A stretch of DNA of 64,000 nt from positions 25,870,001-25,934,000 of the forward strand of contig NC_089744.1 of the NCBI RefSeq assembly GCF_040412425.1, read 5' to 3'. The notes below the pieces were generated by a model. The model made no database searches and had not been told where the DNA came from. It worked only from the letters and a program-made list of their open reading frames with translations. Each line of letters starts with the position of its first letter. Within the stretch, counting starts at the first letter, position 1. Shown one piece after another: positions 54,346 to 64,000 of the stretch. The position numbers and the translations under genes were made by a program. The DNA comes from Macrobrachium rosenbergii (taxonomy: Eukaryota; Arthropoda; Malacostraca; Decapoda; Palaemonidae).

Positions 54346-55770
54346 GGGCCCCCTTCTTCATCTTTGAACGTCTTGGCACCTTTCATCCAGGAGAGGATGT
54401 CAAGGCCTTCCGCTATCTTCTTCCTTTCCTTTGGAATTTCTATCCCTCATCCTTCTCTATCGATCTTTCCTTCACACTTTCCCTTACTTACCACCGCAAG
54501 CGGCAGTTAACATATGGGATATCATCCCCCTTTAAAATGCACAAATCATTTTATTTTGAAGCAGTAAGAGAGACAGAGTGGGAAGTGGCACGCCCTTACG
54601 CCCGTCCTTTGGGCACAAGGCAGGTGTGTCAGCTCTTCCTGAAGGGGTTGCGCCCTTTGGGTTTCTTTCCCCGCCCTTGGGCTGAGAGTTAGCTCTGACC
54701 GTCGTCTGTTGGCGACGGAAGTTAGATACAGAAGTAAATCCTAAATACCTCACTCTGTTATCCTTTATTTTCTACGTATATTATTTACTTTTGCATTTAA
54801 TCTTTCCTTTTTTTTTTTACGAATCTTGAGTCACGATACTCCTGCCCTTACGAATTTTAACGTTGCCTTTTTTAATCACCGCGGTGCGGACCGCCCTTTA
54901 GTATGAAGTAATATCCTTCGTTGTTGTTCTGTGTAGTTTCCTTTTTTTTATTTACATTTTTTTTTTGTTGTTGAGTTATTCCTGTGGAGAATGTTAGCCC
55001 TGTCCATTTTCCCCTTCATTTGTTTATCCTCCCATTCATACGTCGAGTAGTCTATTTATAGCTTCGAGTTGTAAGCTGCAGACGTAAAAATTTAGCGTCA
55101 TTTAAGTTGGCGAGTTAAAACCCGCGAATAATCTCTTTGCCTCACAGCTGTCAAGTTCTTGTCCCTTCAGATTAGCATTCGTGGGAAATATTAGTTAGGC
55201 TCATCGAGCTTGTGAACAATTGGAGGTCGATTGAAAAGAAGAATTGAATTCTATTATTACAACTTTGGTAAAGGGGATATTATTTAATACCTACAGTGTA
55301 TTGTCACGAATGCCGCCTCTTCAAGGCACAAGTAATAGCATGCCTGTAATTCCAGGATAGCATTAAGGAATCAGTGGGTTTACATTTGTTTCCTTTTAAA
55401 TTCTGCCTTGTATGTTTTATTTTGTTGTTATTTTGAAATTTTGAAGTGTTCTTTGTTTATTTTCTTTTGAGCGCCTTATTACCCCAGTAAAGTAAATCGA
55501 ATAAAGAATGGGTAGAAACAGTACTTAGGAAGTATTTGAGCAATAATTAATTTGCAAGCAAGTTTACCCTTTTATTGTATATTCTAAATTGCACTCTGCT
55601 CTAAAGTAAACCTTCAGTTTGTTATTGATTAGTGTGGCATCAGAGTTTTACAAATAAAGTAAAGTAAAGGTTGTAGCAAAGTAAAAGATAGAATAAAGTC
55701 GAACGTTTTCTTCGCTCATTTTTGCTTTTGTCAATATTCGCACCCGTTTATAGGTGTGAATATTATCTTG
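54346..55770 (+). other. Non-coding interior where pol would be
   Basis: T-rich sequence of 1.4 kb with no RT, RNase H or integrase motif in any frame. GCCCTTTGGGC-like inverted motifs cluster at 54,590-54,690 and could form small hairpins. Confidence 0.7.
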
Positions 55771-55779
55771 CCAGGGAGC
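55771..55779 (+). other. Polypurine-like tract
   Basis: CCAGGGAGC directly precedes the TG of the 3' LTR. It is shorter and less pure than usual. Confidence 0.5.
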
Positions 55780-56928
55780 TGTAAAGAGTAGCGCCAAAAA
55801 CTGCTAGGAAACTCTTCTCCTTCCCTGCTTTGGGTTGGTTTGAACCTTTGAAGGTCGGGGTAATAGGGGCTCAGAGAAAATATAATAGTTTGGGGACAGT
55901 AAACTGGCTTTGCACTGTTTTTCTTTGGTACAGGGAAAGAAAATCGTTTTCTATGATATCCAGGTGCGACCTGGGTCAGGACATCGCCCCCCTACCCCTG
56001 TCCAGAAGCAATAAAAGGTCAGGGCCAGGACAGCTCTCTCACACGCGCTCGCTAGTTTAAGCCAAGCAGTCACGCCTCTGCTGCGGGTCGTTGCCTCGTG
56101 CCCTCCTCTTCCGCTCGCCGCCACGTGGATCCCATCGCCGCCCTGTGTGCCCCGTGTTCCATTCCACGTGGCCTTAGAAGACTGCAAGGGGATTGCAAGT
56201 CTTCCAAACGCGAGCTGACATTAAACGGCGGCCTTTTCATCATCCCAAGGGCGCCCTTTTCCGCCCCAATCTACGACTTGAAGAAATACCTTGAGAGGGA
56301 GGCTACCATTTGTCCACGCTCCCACACGTGTTTCTCGGCAGAAGACGTCGTCATCCCTGCGCCCCTACAAATGTGGTAATGTACCCAAAACGAGTTGCTA
56401 GTCACGATTACTTAGCCCTTTTGCATTTATTAATCTCTGGGCCTATAACTTTGTGTTCCTGATATTCCTTGGTTCAAGCCAGGCCCACGTGTTCACAGCT
56501 TCTTTCCTCTGAGTCACAAGTAACGCCTCGGGAGTCCTTGGCGCCTTCAGTGCACCCTGGTAATTCAATCCCCAAATTCCAGCATTAGATGTGTAACGTG
56601 GGTCCAAATATCGTTTCAGAAAGACGCCTGTAGCAGAATTATCCTTGGTCCGTGTTCCTGGCATTCCCAAGCTCCCCCTTCGGGAGGACTTCTACGGCAG
56701 TAATTTACCGTATTTTCAGTTAATTTTCCTTTTGACCTTGTGTGCTATCAAATATAACTATTTTTATATCCACGTGTTTCACGCACTTCCCTAGTGAAGA
56801 GCCCTCCGCTCCGTGTACTTCTTTTTTTGTTTGTGTTTTATATGTCCTGGGTATCTTACAAGGCCATTTTCGAGTAAAGTAATAATTGTGGAGTCATAAG
56901 ATCCACCTGCACCAGGAAACATATAAAA
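55780..56928 (+). repeat. 3' LTR of the gag-only element
   Basis: About 1,149 bp, nearly identical to the 5' LTR. By eye there are about seven substitutions against about a dozen small indels, most of them homopolymer length changes (for example C9 against C6, G5 against G4). Confidence 0.9.
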
Positions 56929-56960
56929 ATGTATATAAATATATAATATATATGTATACA

Positions 56961-57013
<53 letters not shown>
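56929..57013. repeat. TA-rich flank and (AT)n array
   Basis: Degenerate TATATAAATATAT, then pure AT at 56,961-57,013. With the similar sequence left of 49,721 this was probably one low-complexity tract split by the LTR element. Confidence 0.85.
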
Positions 57014-57015
<2 letters not shown>

Positions 57016-57339
57016 TATCACTTTTTGTCTGTTATATACCAAGTCATTATTGCATTCCTTGACTTTAATGAACTTAGCTTTTTGATGGGCAATGAATGGC
57101 AATGAACAGAGGGAAGTTGTTTTTACATTTTGTTATATCCTTATCCTTGAACGTACAATGAAAAATATTAACTATACAGAATGGATATTTACATATTAAA
57201 CTAAACACAAGCAGTACATGGATTCCTTTGTAAATAACATCATTGTTCCTCTGGCAAACATAAGTGAGTCTTCCTGCCCTACATTATCGGAGATTCACTC
57301 TAATTTCCCTTCCATCAGATTGAGGCTGGCTCCTACTGC

Positions 57340-58541
57340 CTAATGCCAGCTCGTAAGAACTGCAAGTCTTTTCTGTAGTCTTTTGTTTGCTTTTTCCAAG
57401 TGTTCCGTCGTCATCTCGAGGTTCTTGAAGTCGCGGAGTAACGTTGCGTTCTTTGCCCGCAGATTTCTCAGCTCATCTTCCAAAAGAAGATTTCTCTCGT
57501 CCATGCTGCTGGCCAGCCTTGCCATCTCTTCCAGCCGGTGGTCTTTCGCTTGCAGTAAATTATCCTGCTGACTAAGCTTCATCTCTTTCTCTTGTAGCTG
57601 ACATTGGAGGTAGCCATTTTCTCTCGACAGCTTTCCAACTTGCTCCTGCAGTTCTCGAACGTTGAACTGGAGGTTTTCCTTCTCAGTCTTACAGTGGTTG
57701 AGTTCGCTTTCTAGTCCTCGGATTCGTTTAGTCATCTGCATCCTTTCTTCTCCCATCTCACGCAGTTCCGTCTCCAGCTGAGCTGCTACTTCCTCTTGTT
57801 GACGAAGTTGACAATTGAGCTTTGCCAACTGAGCAGTCAAGCTCATTACTTTGTTGTTCAGGGTATCACTTAGCTCTTGAACAGCGGCAGCGTTCTTAGT
57901 CAGTCGCTTATTTTCTGCTTTCATCCTCGTTATCTCATCTTCCAGCATATTTCGTGCATTTTCCTGAGCCGCCATCTCCTTCTGCATCAGCTGCTTTTTC
58001 GTTCTCGAGCAAAAGGATCTTGTCCTCCAAGATTTTGCTGTTCCATCTTCGGCTTGTTAAACCGTCCTGTGTACGACTGCATATCCTTCTTTTTTTTCCA
58101 GTTCCTTTCTCTGCATCTCCTCCTTTTCTTTTTCCGTTTTATTTTCTTGAAGAGCATTTTTCAGATCATGAACTCTTTTGGACTCTTTTTGACATTCAGC
58201 AGCGTCAGATTCTTCCTCTTTTCTCTTTCGAGATGAACTTCTCCCTTCAATCCATGAATTTTTCCATTGTGATCTTCATCTTCGATTTTCTGCTTCATAA
58301 TGTTATCCAGTAAGTTGCCTGTTACAGCGCTAGCCAATCCAAAAACAGCAACCAGAAGCAAATTCTTGATTCCAAAGGCGGTTTCCAGACCTGGGTCCAT
58401 TTTGACGGATTCCGCTGAGGTTCCACTGCACAAAAGCGCACCAAAAATTGCTGTTAGGCCGAGGAAGGCAATAGAAGTTGTAGATCCATTTCGGAGTCTG
58501 TACCGACAGAACCCACTCTTCAGCTTATATTCACCTCCCTC
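57340..58541 (-). pseudogene. Signal-peptide/coiled-coil protein gene, frame-broken
   Basis: I do not recognise the family. On the minus strand the open part begins at about 58,541. A hydrophobic stretch (STTSIAFLGLTAIFGALLCS, near 58,480-58,425) looks like a signal peptide ending at GTSA. A second hydrophobic stretch (NLLLVAVFGLASAVTGNLL) could be a membrane span. About 300 residues of charged heptad-like coiled coil follow, with Leu/Glu/Lys/Arg-rich frames to the stop at 57,340. An ATG (58,487-58,489) precedes the signal peptide but is one base out of frame. Frames change near 58,225, at an A8 run near 58,093 and at an A5 run near 58,012. No introns are needed. It could be a decayed gene, or a single-exon gene with assembly indels. 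Confidence 0.55.
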
Positions 58542-58894
58542 TCACATTTTTCTTTCTGTATTTTTCGGAATTTCACAAATTTTCTCTAGCAAAATTCTAA
58601 CTAATTTTTCCAATTTATGCATCACCAAATCCATAAAATGTCAAACAACCGTGGAGACTCGTCGTTATGGTTTTCACATCATTAAACATAACTCTTAATG
58701 CCGACCATCTTTATCACTTGTATACCATCAGAATGACTCTTACTGGCTGCTCTATGAGCAAGATCCCGTGCCGGAATAAGGCCAACTTATTTTCAAACAA
58801 CATGTACACACCACACACCTGTCTCAGACCCACTACTGTACCAAAAGTTTTACTCTCTCTCAATGATTGCGTAAAAAAGTTTGGGACGTGTTTA

Positions 58895-59228
<334 letters not shown>

Positions 59229-59244
59229 TTCACTCTAAGAAATC

Positions 59245-59827
59245 GAGGAAAAATTATTTGCTTCTGATTCAGAATCTGATTATGATATGGATGATTCTGA
59301 TCTGGTGGAAAGTGAGGATGATGATGATGTTAATGATGGTGATGATGTGTTGATGTGTTCTTAGCCACGTCAAATAAATCTAATCCTTCGGGCCAGCCCT
59401 AGGAGAGCTGTTAACCAGCTCAGTGGTCTGGTTAAAAAGATATACTTTTGCTGTGCCATACACATGGATTGAAGTTGAATTAAATGATAATAATCCCAAA
59501 GAGGTGGATAATACAATAATTTATACAGACTCATAAGGTAATTAGATTTGAAAATTTGACTCCTATGAATGCTTTGCTAAATTATTTCCTTAGGAAATAG
59601 ATGATAACGTAACAAAAGAATTAAATAAATATTTCTATTTTATGATGGCCAAGAAGCAAACTTTGCCTAAAAGATCATGGTATGTTTATATTTCAGTTGA
59701 AATGGGGTTAGTTCACAAACCTACCATTGAAAGTTATCCGAGTTAAAACAGCTTCATATTAGTTACATCTGATTTCAGATCAGTACTTGCAAGGGACAGA
59801 AATCAGTTTGGTGGCGCAGAGAAAGGA
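59245..59827 (+). pseudogene. piggyBac-like transposase, N-terminal remnant
   Basis: An acidic start ([20 protein letters not shown], 59,245 onward) is typical of piggyBac-family N-termini. The frame is cut by the SINE tail at 59,357. After it, pieces in other frames lead to 59,597-59,827, with VEMGLVHKPTIESY and then SDFRSVLARDRNQF. Together these match the conserved MGLxxKPxxxxYW ... PxFxxxMxRxRF segment before the catalytic domain, as I recall the family. A TAA at 59,744 interrupts it. The DDD catalytic core is absent. Confidence 0.72.
59357..59446 (+). repeat. SINE tail, head-truncated
   Basis: About 90 bp matching the 3' part of the SINE at 41,893-42,153 (TTCTTAGCCACGT.AAATAA...GGGCCAGCCCTAGGAGAGCT...CAGTGGTCTGG) with few differences. 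It lies inside the transposase coding region and carries no tRNA-like head, as expected of a 5'-truncated insertion. Confidence 0.88.
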
Positions 59828-60213
59828 TGATTGGTATCATTAAAAAAATAAAGACATCTATATTATTTTGTACATATTTTGAAGTATAGCATTTACATAG
59901 AATGTACAGTACAAAAAGTGTTGCAAATATGGAACATGTATATATCATACACTGATAGTGTACTGAAAGGATTACTTATGCCACTAACGAAGACCTCAGA
60001 GTCAATGAATTTTTTTTTTTTTTTTTACTTTTTCCAATTTTTAATCATTTATTGATGCATGATGTGTTAATTGCAAGCTAAAATGAAGTTCATTCCTGAA
60101 AATATAGGGGTTAAAGATGTAGTACATTTTTCTTTTTTTAAGCTGGAAGCATTTTCAAATGTGCACTTAGCTGGGAATGAGAGTCAAAATAAACTCCGCT
60201 GCGAAAGGGTTAA

Positions 60214-60266
60214 GGGAACCTGACAGGGTCCTGATGGCTCTTCTGTGTAGGTGTAAGAGGGGCTAA
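60214..60266 (+). pseudogene. Non-LTR retrotransposon remnant, right part
   Basis: Codons for REPDRVLMALLCRCKRG end at TAA 60,264. With the single TTAA, this frame is in phase with the left part that ends at 49,370. Confidence 0.5.
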
Positions 60267-61630
60267 AATTACGGAAATTTTACGCACAGCAGGTTCATTC
60301 TTTATTAGTTAAAGTTGTTTCTTCACTAAAATCACACTCTTTTAAAGAAAAAGGTTTAAGGGTAGGGCACCATGCATGCTTCAGGGTTCGGTCTCAGCTA
60401 CGGCTCACCAGTCGACCAAACCTCGAAAGGAAACCAGCGTCAGTTACGAACGAGAACAGCACATGACTAGTGACCTCATCTCCAAAGACTTACTGAGAAC
60501 CGGGAAGCTGCACCCTTTTGTGCCGTAGGGTACATAAATAACATTTTTTTTTTCTTAATGATACGCCTCACTCTTGAAAAGAAGAATGTATTGACTCCTA
60601 TCCAGTTTTTAGCAAGTACTTATGGTGGGAAGGTTGTAAAACCCACGCCCTGCTCATACTTGGATGTGGCGTCTCGTTCATTTTCGTGGTCACCTATCTA
60701 ATAAATTGCCCAGGGCCACCTGGTCTTTATTTTTGTTATAAAGGCCATGACCAAAGTCACTGACCTTTGCGTCATCTAAAAGGGCTTCGTTAACGGAGTA
60801 TGCAAGCCAAATTACAAAATCTAGATCCTTTTACTTCAAAAGCTATGGCCAAGAGTAGATTTTAGTTTTTAGATTCTACGGTAACAAGATCCACAATTTG
60901 ACAACTTGGCATATTCATTACACATGATAAAGGAAAAAAAATTGCTAACTGTCGGATAGACAGCTAGAACAGATGGACGATCTAAATTCATGCGCATCTA
61001 TACTTGGTGGTCTACCTGTACACCAAGAGCGGTTTAGGCACCTTTTATTTTTACCTGCACTAAAACCCACAATAGATGGCAGTAATAAAAAACCACATTC
61101 TTGAGACATATTTTGCAAATTTGTTGGTCTTCATACAATATTCAAAATGGTATTTCAATCACCGGTAATGATTTTCTACTTACAGGTTCACCATACAAGA
61201 ACTTCAGTCTTCACAAGCCTCCAACAGTTCTTTAAATTACCTGCGAACAAAGAAAACAAACAGTTATTAAAACCATTTTCAGTAGAGCAATTTTGCTGAA
61301 TACAGCTGTCGTTTATATCAGTGAAGCCGACATCATGCATACACATACATATACATTATATGTACGTGTCTATGTATCTAATACATCTTCACATGAAAAT
61401 AAAAGGCGGAGATACCAAGAATTCCGATTTCTATTAAGAAGTCATCTTCATGTTAGAAGAATCCGAGACGGAAAGATTACGCCACTATAGCCTTGTTTAG
61501 TTTCCTGAAGATGACTAGAAAGAACGTTGAAAGTGTCGGTATCTCCTATTTTTATTTCATGTGAGGATCTTTTATATTCTCCATCTAAGAGATCATCATT
61601 GGGAATACAAGATGTGGTATACATACATAC

Positions 61631-61632
<2 letters not shown>
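60267..61632. other. Non-coding DNA
   Basis: No gene recognised. The first few hundred bases may be the untranslated tail of the LINE remnant. Confidence 0.45.

Positions 61633-61721
<89 letters not shown>
61633..61721. repeat. (AT)n microsatellite
   Basis: 89 bp, pure. The flanks form a palindrome: TGAAGATGACTTC-type sequence at 61,440-61,450 and its inverse near 61,505-61,515. Confidence 0.94.
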
Positions 61722-61725
<4 letters not shown>

Positions 61726-62983
61726 TGTCTATGAATGCATCCATTACTAGAATTCAAAACATGTCAACTGCTAGAATAATCCGACAGAGAGATTTCACCT
61801 CTATAACCCTGGGCCTCGAATTTCAATCTAGTTCCCGTCTCTATATAAAAATGAAAAAAGAAGAAGAGGGATTTCAACTTTAATAAAAAGAATAAGAAAA
61901 ATAGATTTCCATCTCGTACACCCCCTTCTAACAAAATCCTCCACCCCCATCCCATCCCTAAGCCAAGCCTAAGGTGTCAGCTGCTCTAAAGGATTATGAC
62001 GACGAGAAAAAAGAATAAAATCTGAAGAGGCGTTTTTCACTAATTCAAGTTAAAAGCGTTAAGGGTGCAGACGGTAATTCTGATTTTCTGATGTGACACA
62101 AGCTGAAAAGGCTGAGCTGTCTAAAGCCGTGTTGTCTGGAACACAAAATGGCAAAATATTAAAAGTAAATCCACACCTTTACATATGTTCTTTTAATGTA
62201 AAAACAACGGCGCCAAAATCACTTACAACATAAAATCGTTGATGTATTCAGTAAAAACACTTCCATCACAATATATACCAATAATAAATGAATCCAAGCA
62301 TCAGACTTCAGTCCAAAATATGCGATAGGATTTTTATTAAACAGATCAGTAAAGAATGTGCTGCTGCACGAAGTAATACATGAACTTTCAGTTAATGCTC
62401 TAAAAATAAACAAAAAATGTCATCATGCATTCATATGGCACTTCCAGCTAGTGTTGGAAGATCACAAAAACGTGTATTCCGGATGACAAAATAATAATTA
62501 CGGACGGTAAATTTATTCCGATATAAATATGAAATCTCAATATTTCCTTTTTCATTTCTGCTCTACCTACACTCACAATGTCCAGTGCAATGGCATAAAG
62601 AAACAGTCACCAAAGGCTCCTGTACAGAATGAGAGACAAGACATCATCAAAATAAATATTGTGAAAGCACCTAATCTTTTGATTGATAAGGATAAGAACT
62701 AACACTTCATTTATAGGGTAAACCTCTACACTAGTAATTGATCTGGAGCATTTTGATCACTACACTAAATCCAAAAACAATCTAACTTCTTACCTGTGGA
62801 AAATGTCAACAGCAATATGAAGTAGTGATTAACAATGACTAACATTCAAGAACGGATGAAATGACCCGTTATTCAAATTATCTAGACGATCACGGAAGAG
62901 GAACCCTGTCACTCAAGAAGAAATTAAAAAAGGTGATGAAAACTGGGAGAAGGGTGAAAAATGAACTTGACCACATCGAGTGT

Positions 62984-62986
<3 letters not shown>
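61722..62986. other. Non-coding DNA
   Basis: Nothing recognised. Confidence 0.5.

Positions 62987-63040
<54 letters not shown>
62987..63040. repeat. (GA)n microsatellite
   Basis: 54 bp, pure. Confidence 0.96.
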
Positions 63041-63043
<3 letters not shown>

Positions 63044-63483
63044 TTTGTATAATGACTAAATAACGTTTAACCACAACTGAGAAATCCTAAACCGATGCAA
63101 TACACCTTCAGGCATGTCACAATTCTTTGTACACACACTATACTACTCCTTTCCCCTCTGACCTAGCACGTCCTCCTGTTTCCAATAAAATGAGCTCATT
63201 CTCCTTCGAAAATGGCCCCCATCAACATAAACAGGCAATCGTCTTGCCTATTGGTCGATTTCCTACATTATATAACCAATCTTCCACTTCGTTTTGGATT
63301 CCAAATGAAAGCTCGTTTATTATTCTCTAAAAAATAACATACATGTCCGAATTATACGATCTGGTTCGCGCTCTTGTTAAAACGCGTGGTAATTCATTAT
63401 CATTATTTCAAATATACTCAGTACTTATAAATAGATATGAGAGACAGAGTCAGAAAAATATAACCTTCACTTCTCTAGAATAT
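63041..63483. other. Non-coding DNA
   Basis: Nothing recognised. Confidence 0.5.
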
Positions 63484-63767
63484 AGAATTTAGGTCAAAGG
63501 CCAAGGGCTGGGGCCTACGAGGTCATTCAGCGCTGAAACTGGAAATGACAGTAAAAAGGTTTGCAAGGTGTAACAGGGGGGAAAACCTCGTAGTTACACT
63601 GTGAAACAATTAAGATAGGGTGGAAAGTAAGATGGAAGAAAGATAATGTGAATCGAGGTACAGTAACAGGAATGAAAGGGATTGCAGCTAGGGGCCGAAG
63701 GGACGCTGCAATGAACCTTTAGTAGTGCCCACAGTGCACCGCCTGAGATGAACTGACGGCACTACGC
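63484..63767 (+). repeat. Dispersed repeat family A, near-full copy
   Basis: About 285 bp, the same element and orientation as 38,083-38,372, roughly 80% alike by eye. The hairpin head is partly broken here (AAGGGCTGGGGCC...GGTCATTCAGCGCT). Confidence 0.85.
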
Positions 63768-63874
63768 ACTTTATGGGGTTCACTTTTTTAAACAGCTACT
63801 TTACGGAATCTACAAATGCCACAAGAGCGATCATGAACCATAATTTTCTAAATGTGTGTTTATGGAATTCAAAC

Positions 63875-63878
<4 letters not shown>

Positions 63879-63934
<56 letters not shown>
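63879..63934. repeat. (GA)n microsatellite
   Basis: 56 bp, pure; a G-rich run (63,963-63,977) follows. Confidence 0.96.
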
Positions 63935-63936
<2 letters not shown>

Positions 63937-64000
63937 GCATGGACAAGGATAAAGGGGGAATGGTGGGGTGGGGGGGGAGTTAGGAAGAGAACGAAGGCGT

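Larger units (their letters stand above)
49721..56928 (+). mobile_element. Young LTR element carrying only gag and protease
   Basis: Direct LTRs of about 1,153 and 1,149 bp flank 4.9 kb of interior that encodes gag, with two zinc knuckles, and an aspartic protease. There is no sign of RT, RNase H or integrase. This matches the class called TR-GAG or LARD-like, non-autonomous elements mobilised by a relative. A PBS follows the 5' LTR and a purine-rich PPT precedes the 3' LTR. The element lies in TA-rich low-complexity DNA with a possible 4-bp ATGT target duplication. LTR substitutions are few (about seven), so insertion was recent. Confidence 0.9.

Noticed and set aside
57340..58541. Processed retrocopy explanation for the coiled-coil gene
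   Set aside because: No poly(A) (poly-T on the plus strand) or target duplication is visible at its 3' side. The absence of introns alone does not prove it.

Overview
This looks like a non-coding-rich stretch of an animal nuclear genome, most probably a decapod crustacean. The evidence is the extreme density of long dinucleotide arrays (about 24 (AT)n and about a dozen (GA)n/(CT)n tracts, many over 60 bp), metazoan transposon families (Ty3-type LTR elements, a piggyBac-like element, non-LTR RT remnants), tRNA-headed SINE-like repeats and several unclassified dispersed repeats of a kind I associate with decapods. The taxon is an inference; nothing here fixes genus. No intact host gene, rRNA or tRNA gene is visible.

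Layout. 1-2.8 kb: simple repeats and one dispersed-repeat copy. 2,825-7,768: a complete but dead Ty3/Metaviridae LTR retrotransposon (171/173-bp LTRs, perfect 5-bp target duplication CTGGT, PBS, PPT, decayed gag, protease, RT, RNase H, integrase). 7.8-9.1 kb: a promoter-like block with a candidate host first exon at 8,110-8,225 and a pair of CRE-like sites. 9.3-9.7 kb: minus-strand non-LTR RT remnant. 10-41 kb: mainly AT-rich non-coding DNA with microsatellites, three minisatellites (39-bp units near 21.0 kb; about 50-bp decayed units at 24.5-25.1 kb and 39.4-40.2 kb), short tandem duplications and a foldback-like block at 36.3-37.1 kb. 41.65-43.42 kb: a two-exon THAP-domain gene remnant with a matching intron and a promoter-like palindrome upstream. 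43.5-48.8 kb: small duplications, otherwise nothing recognisable.

49.1-60.3 kb is a nested stack. A non-LTR RT remnant is split by a piggyBac-like element (TTAA, CCCTTTC...GAAAGGG, TTAA; 49,375-60,209). Inside that sits a young LTR element with 1.15-kb LTRs (49,721-56,928) carrying only gag and protease, a minus-strand gene or pseudogene for a signal-peptide coiled-coil protein (57.3-58.5 kb), a 310-bp (AT)n tract and a SINE tail that interrupts the transposase reading frame. Removing the piggyBac-like element restores an open frame across the single TTAA. 60.3-64 kb returns to non-coding DNA with one near-full copy of a 290-bp dispersed repeat.

A recurrent theme is reading frames broken by single-base changes at homopolymers, and LTRs of the young element that differ more by homopolymer length than by substitution. 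Some frameshifts may therefore be residual assembly error rather than decay.
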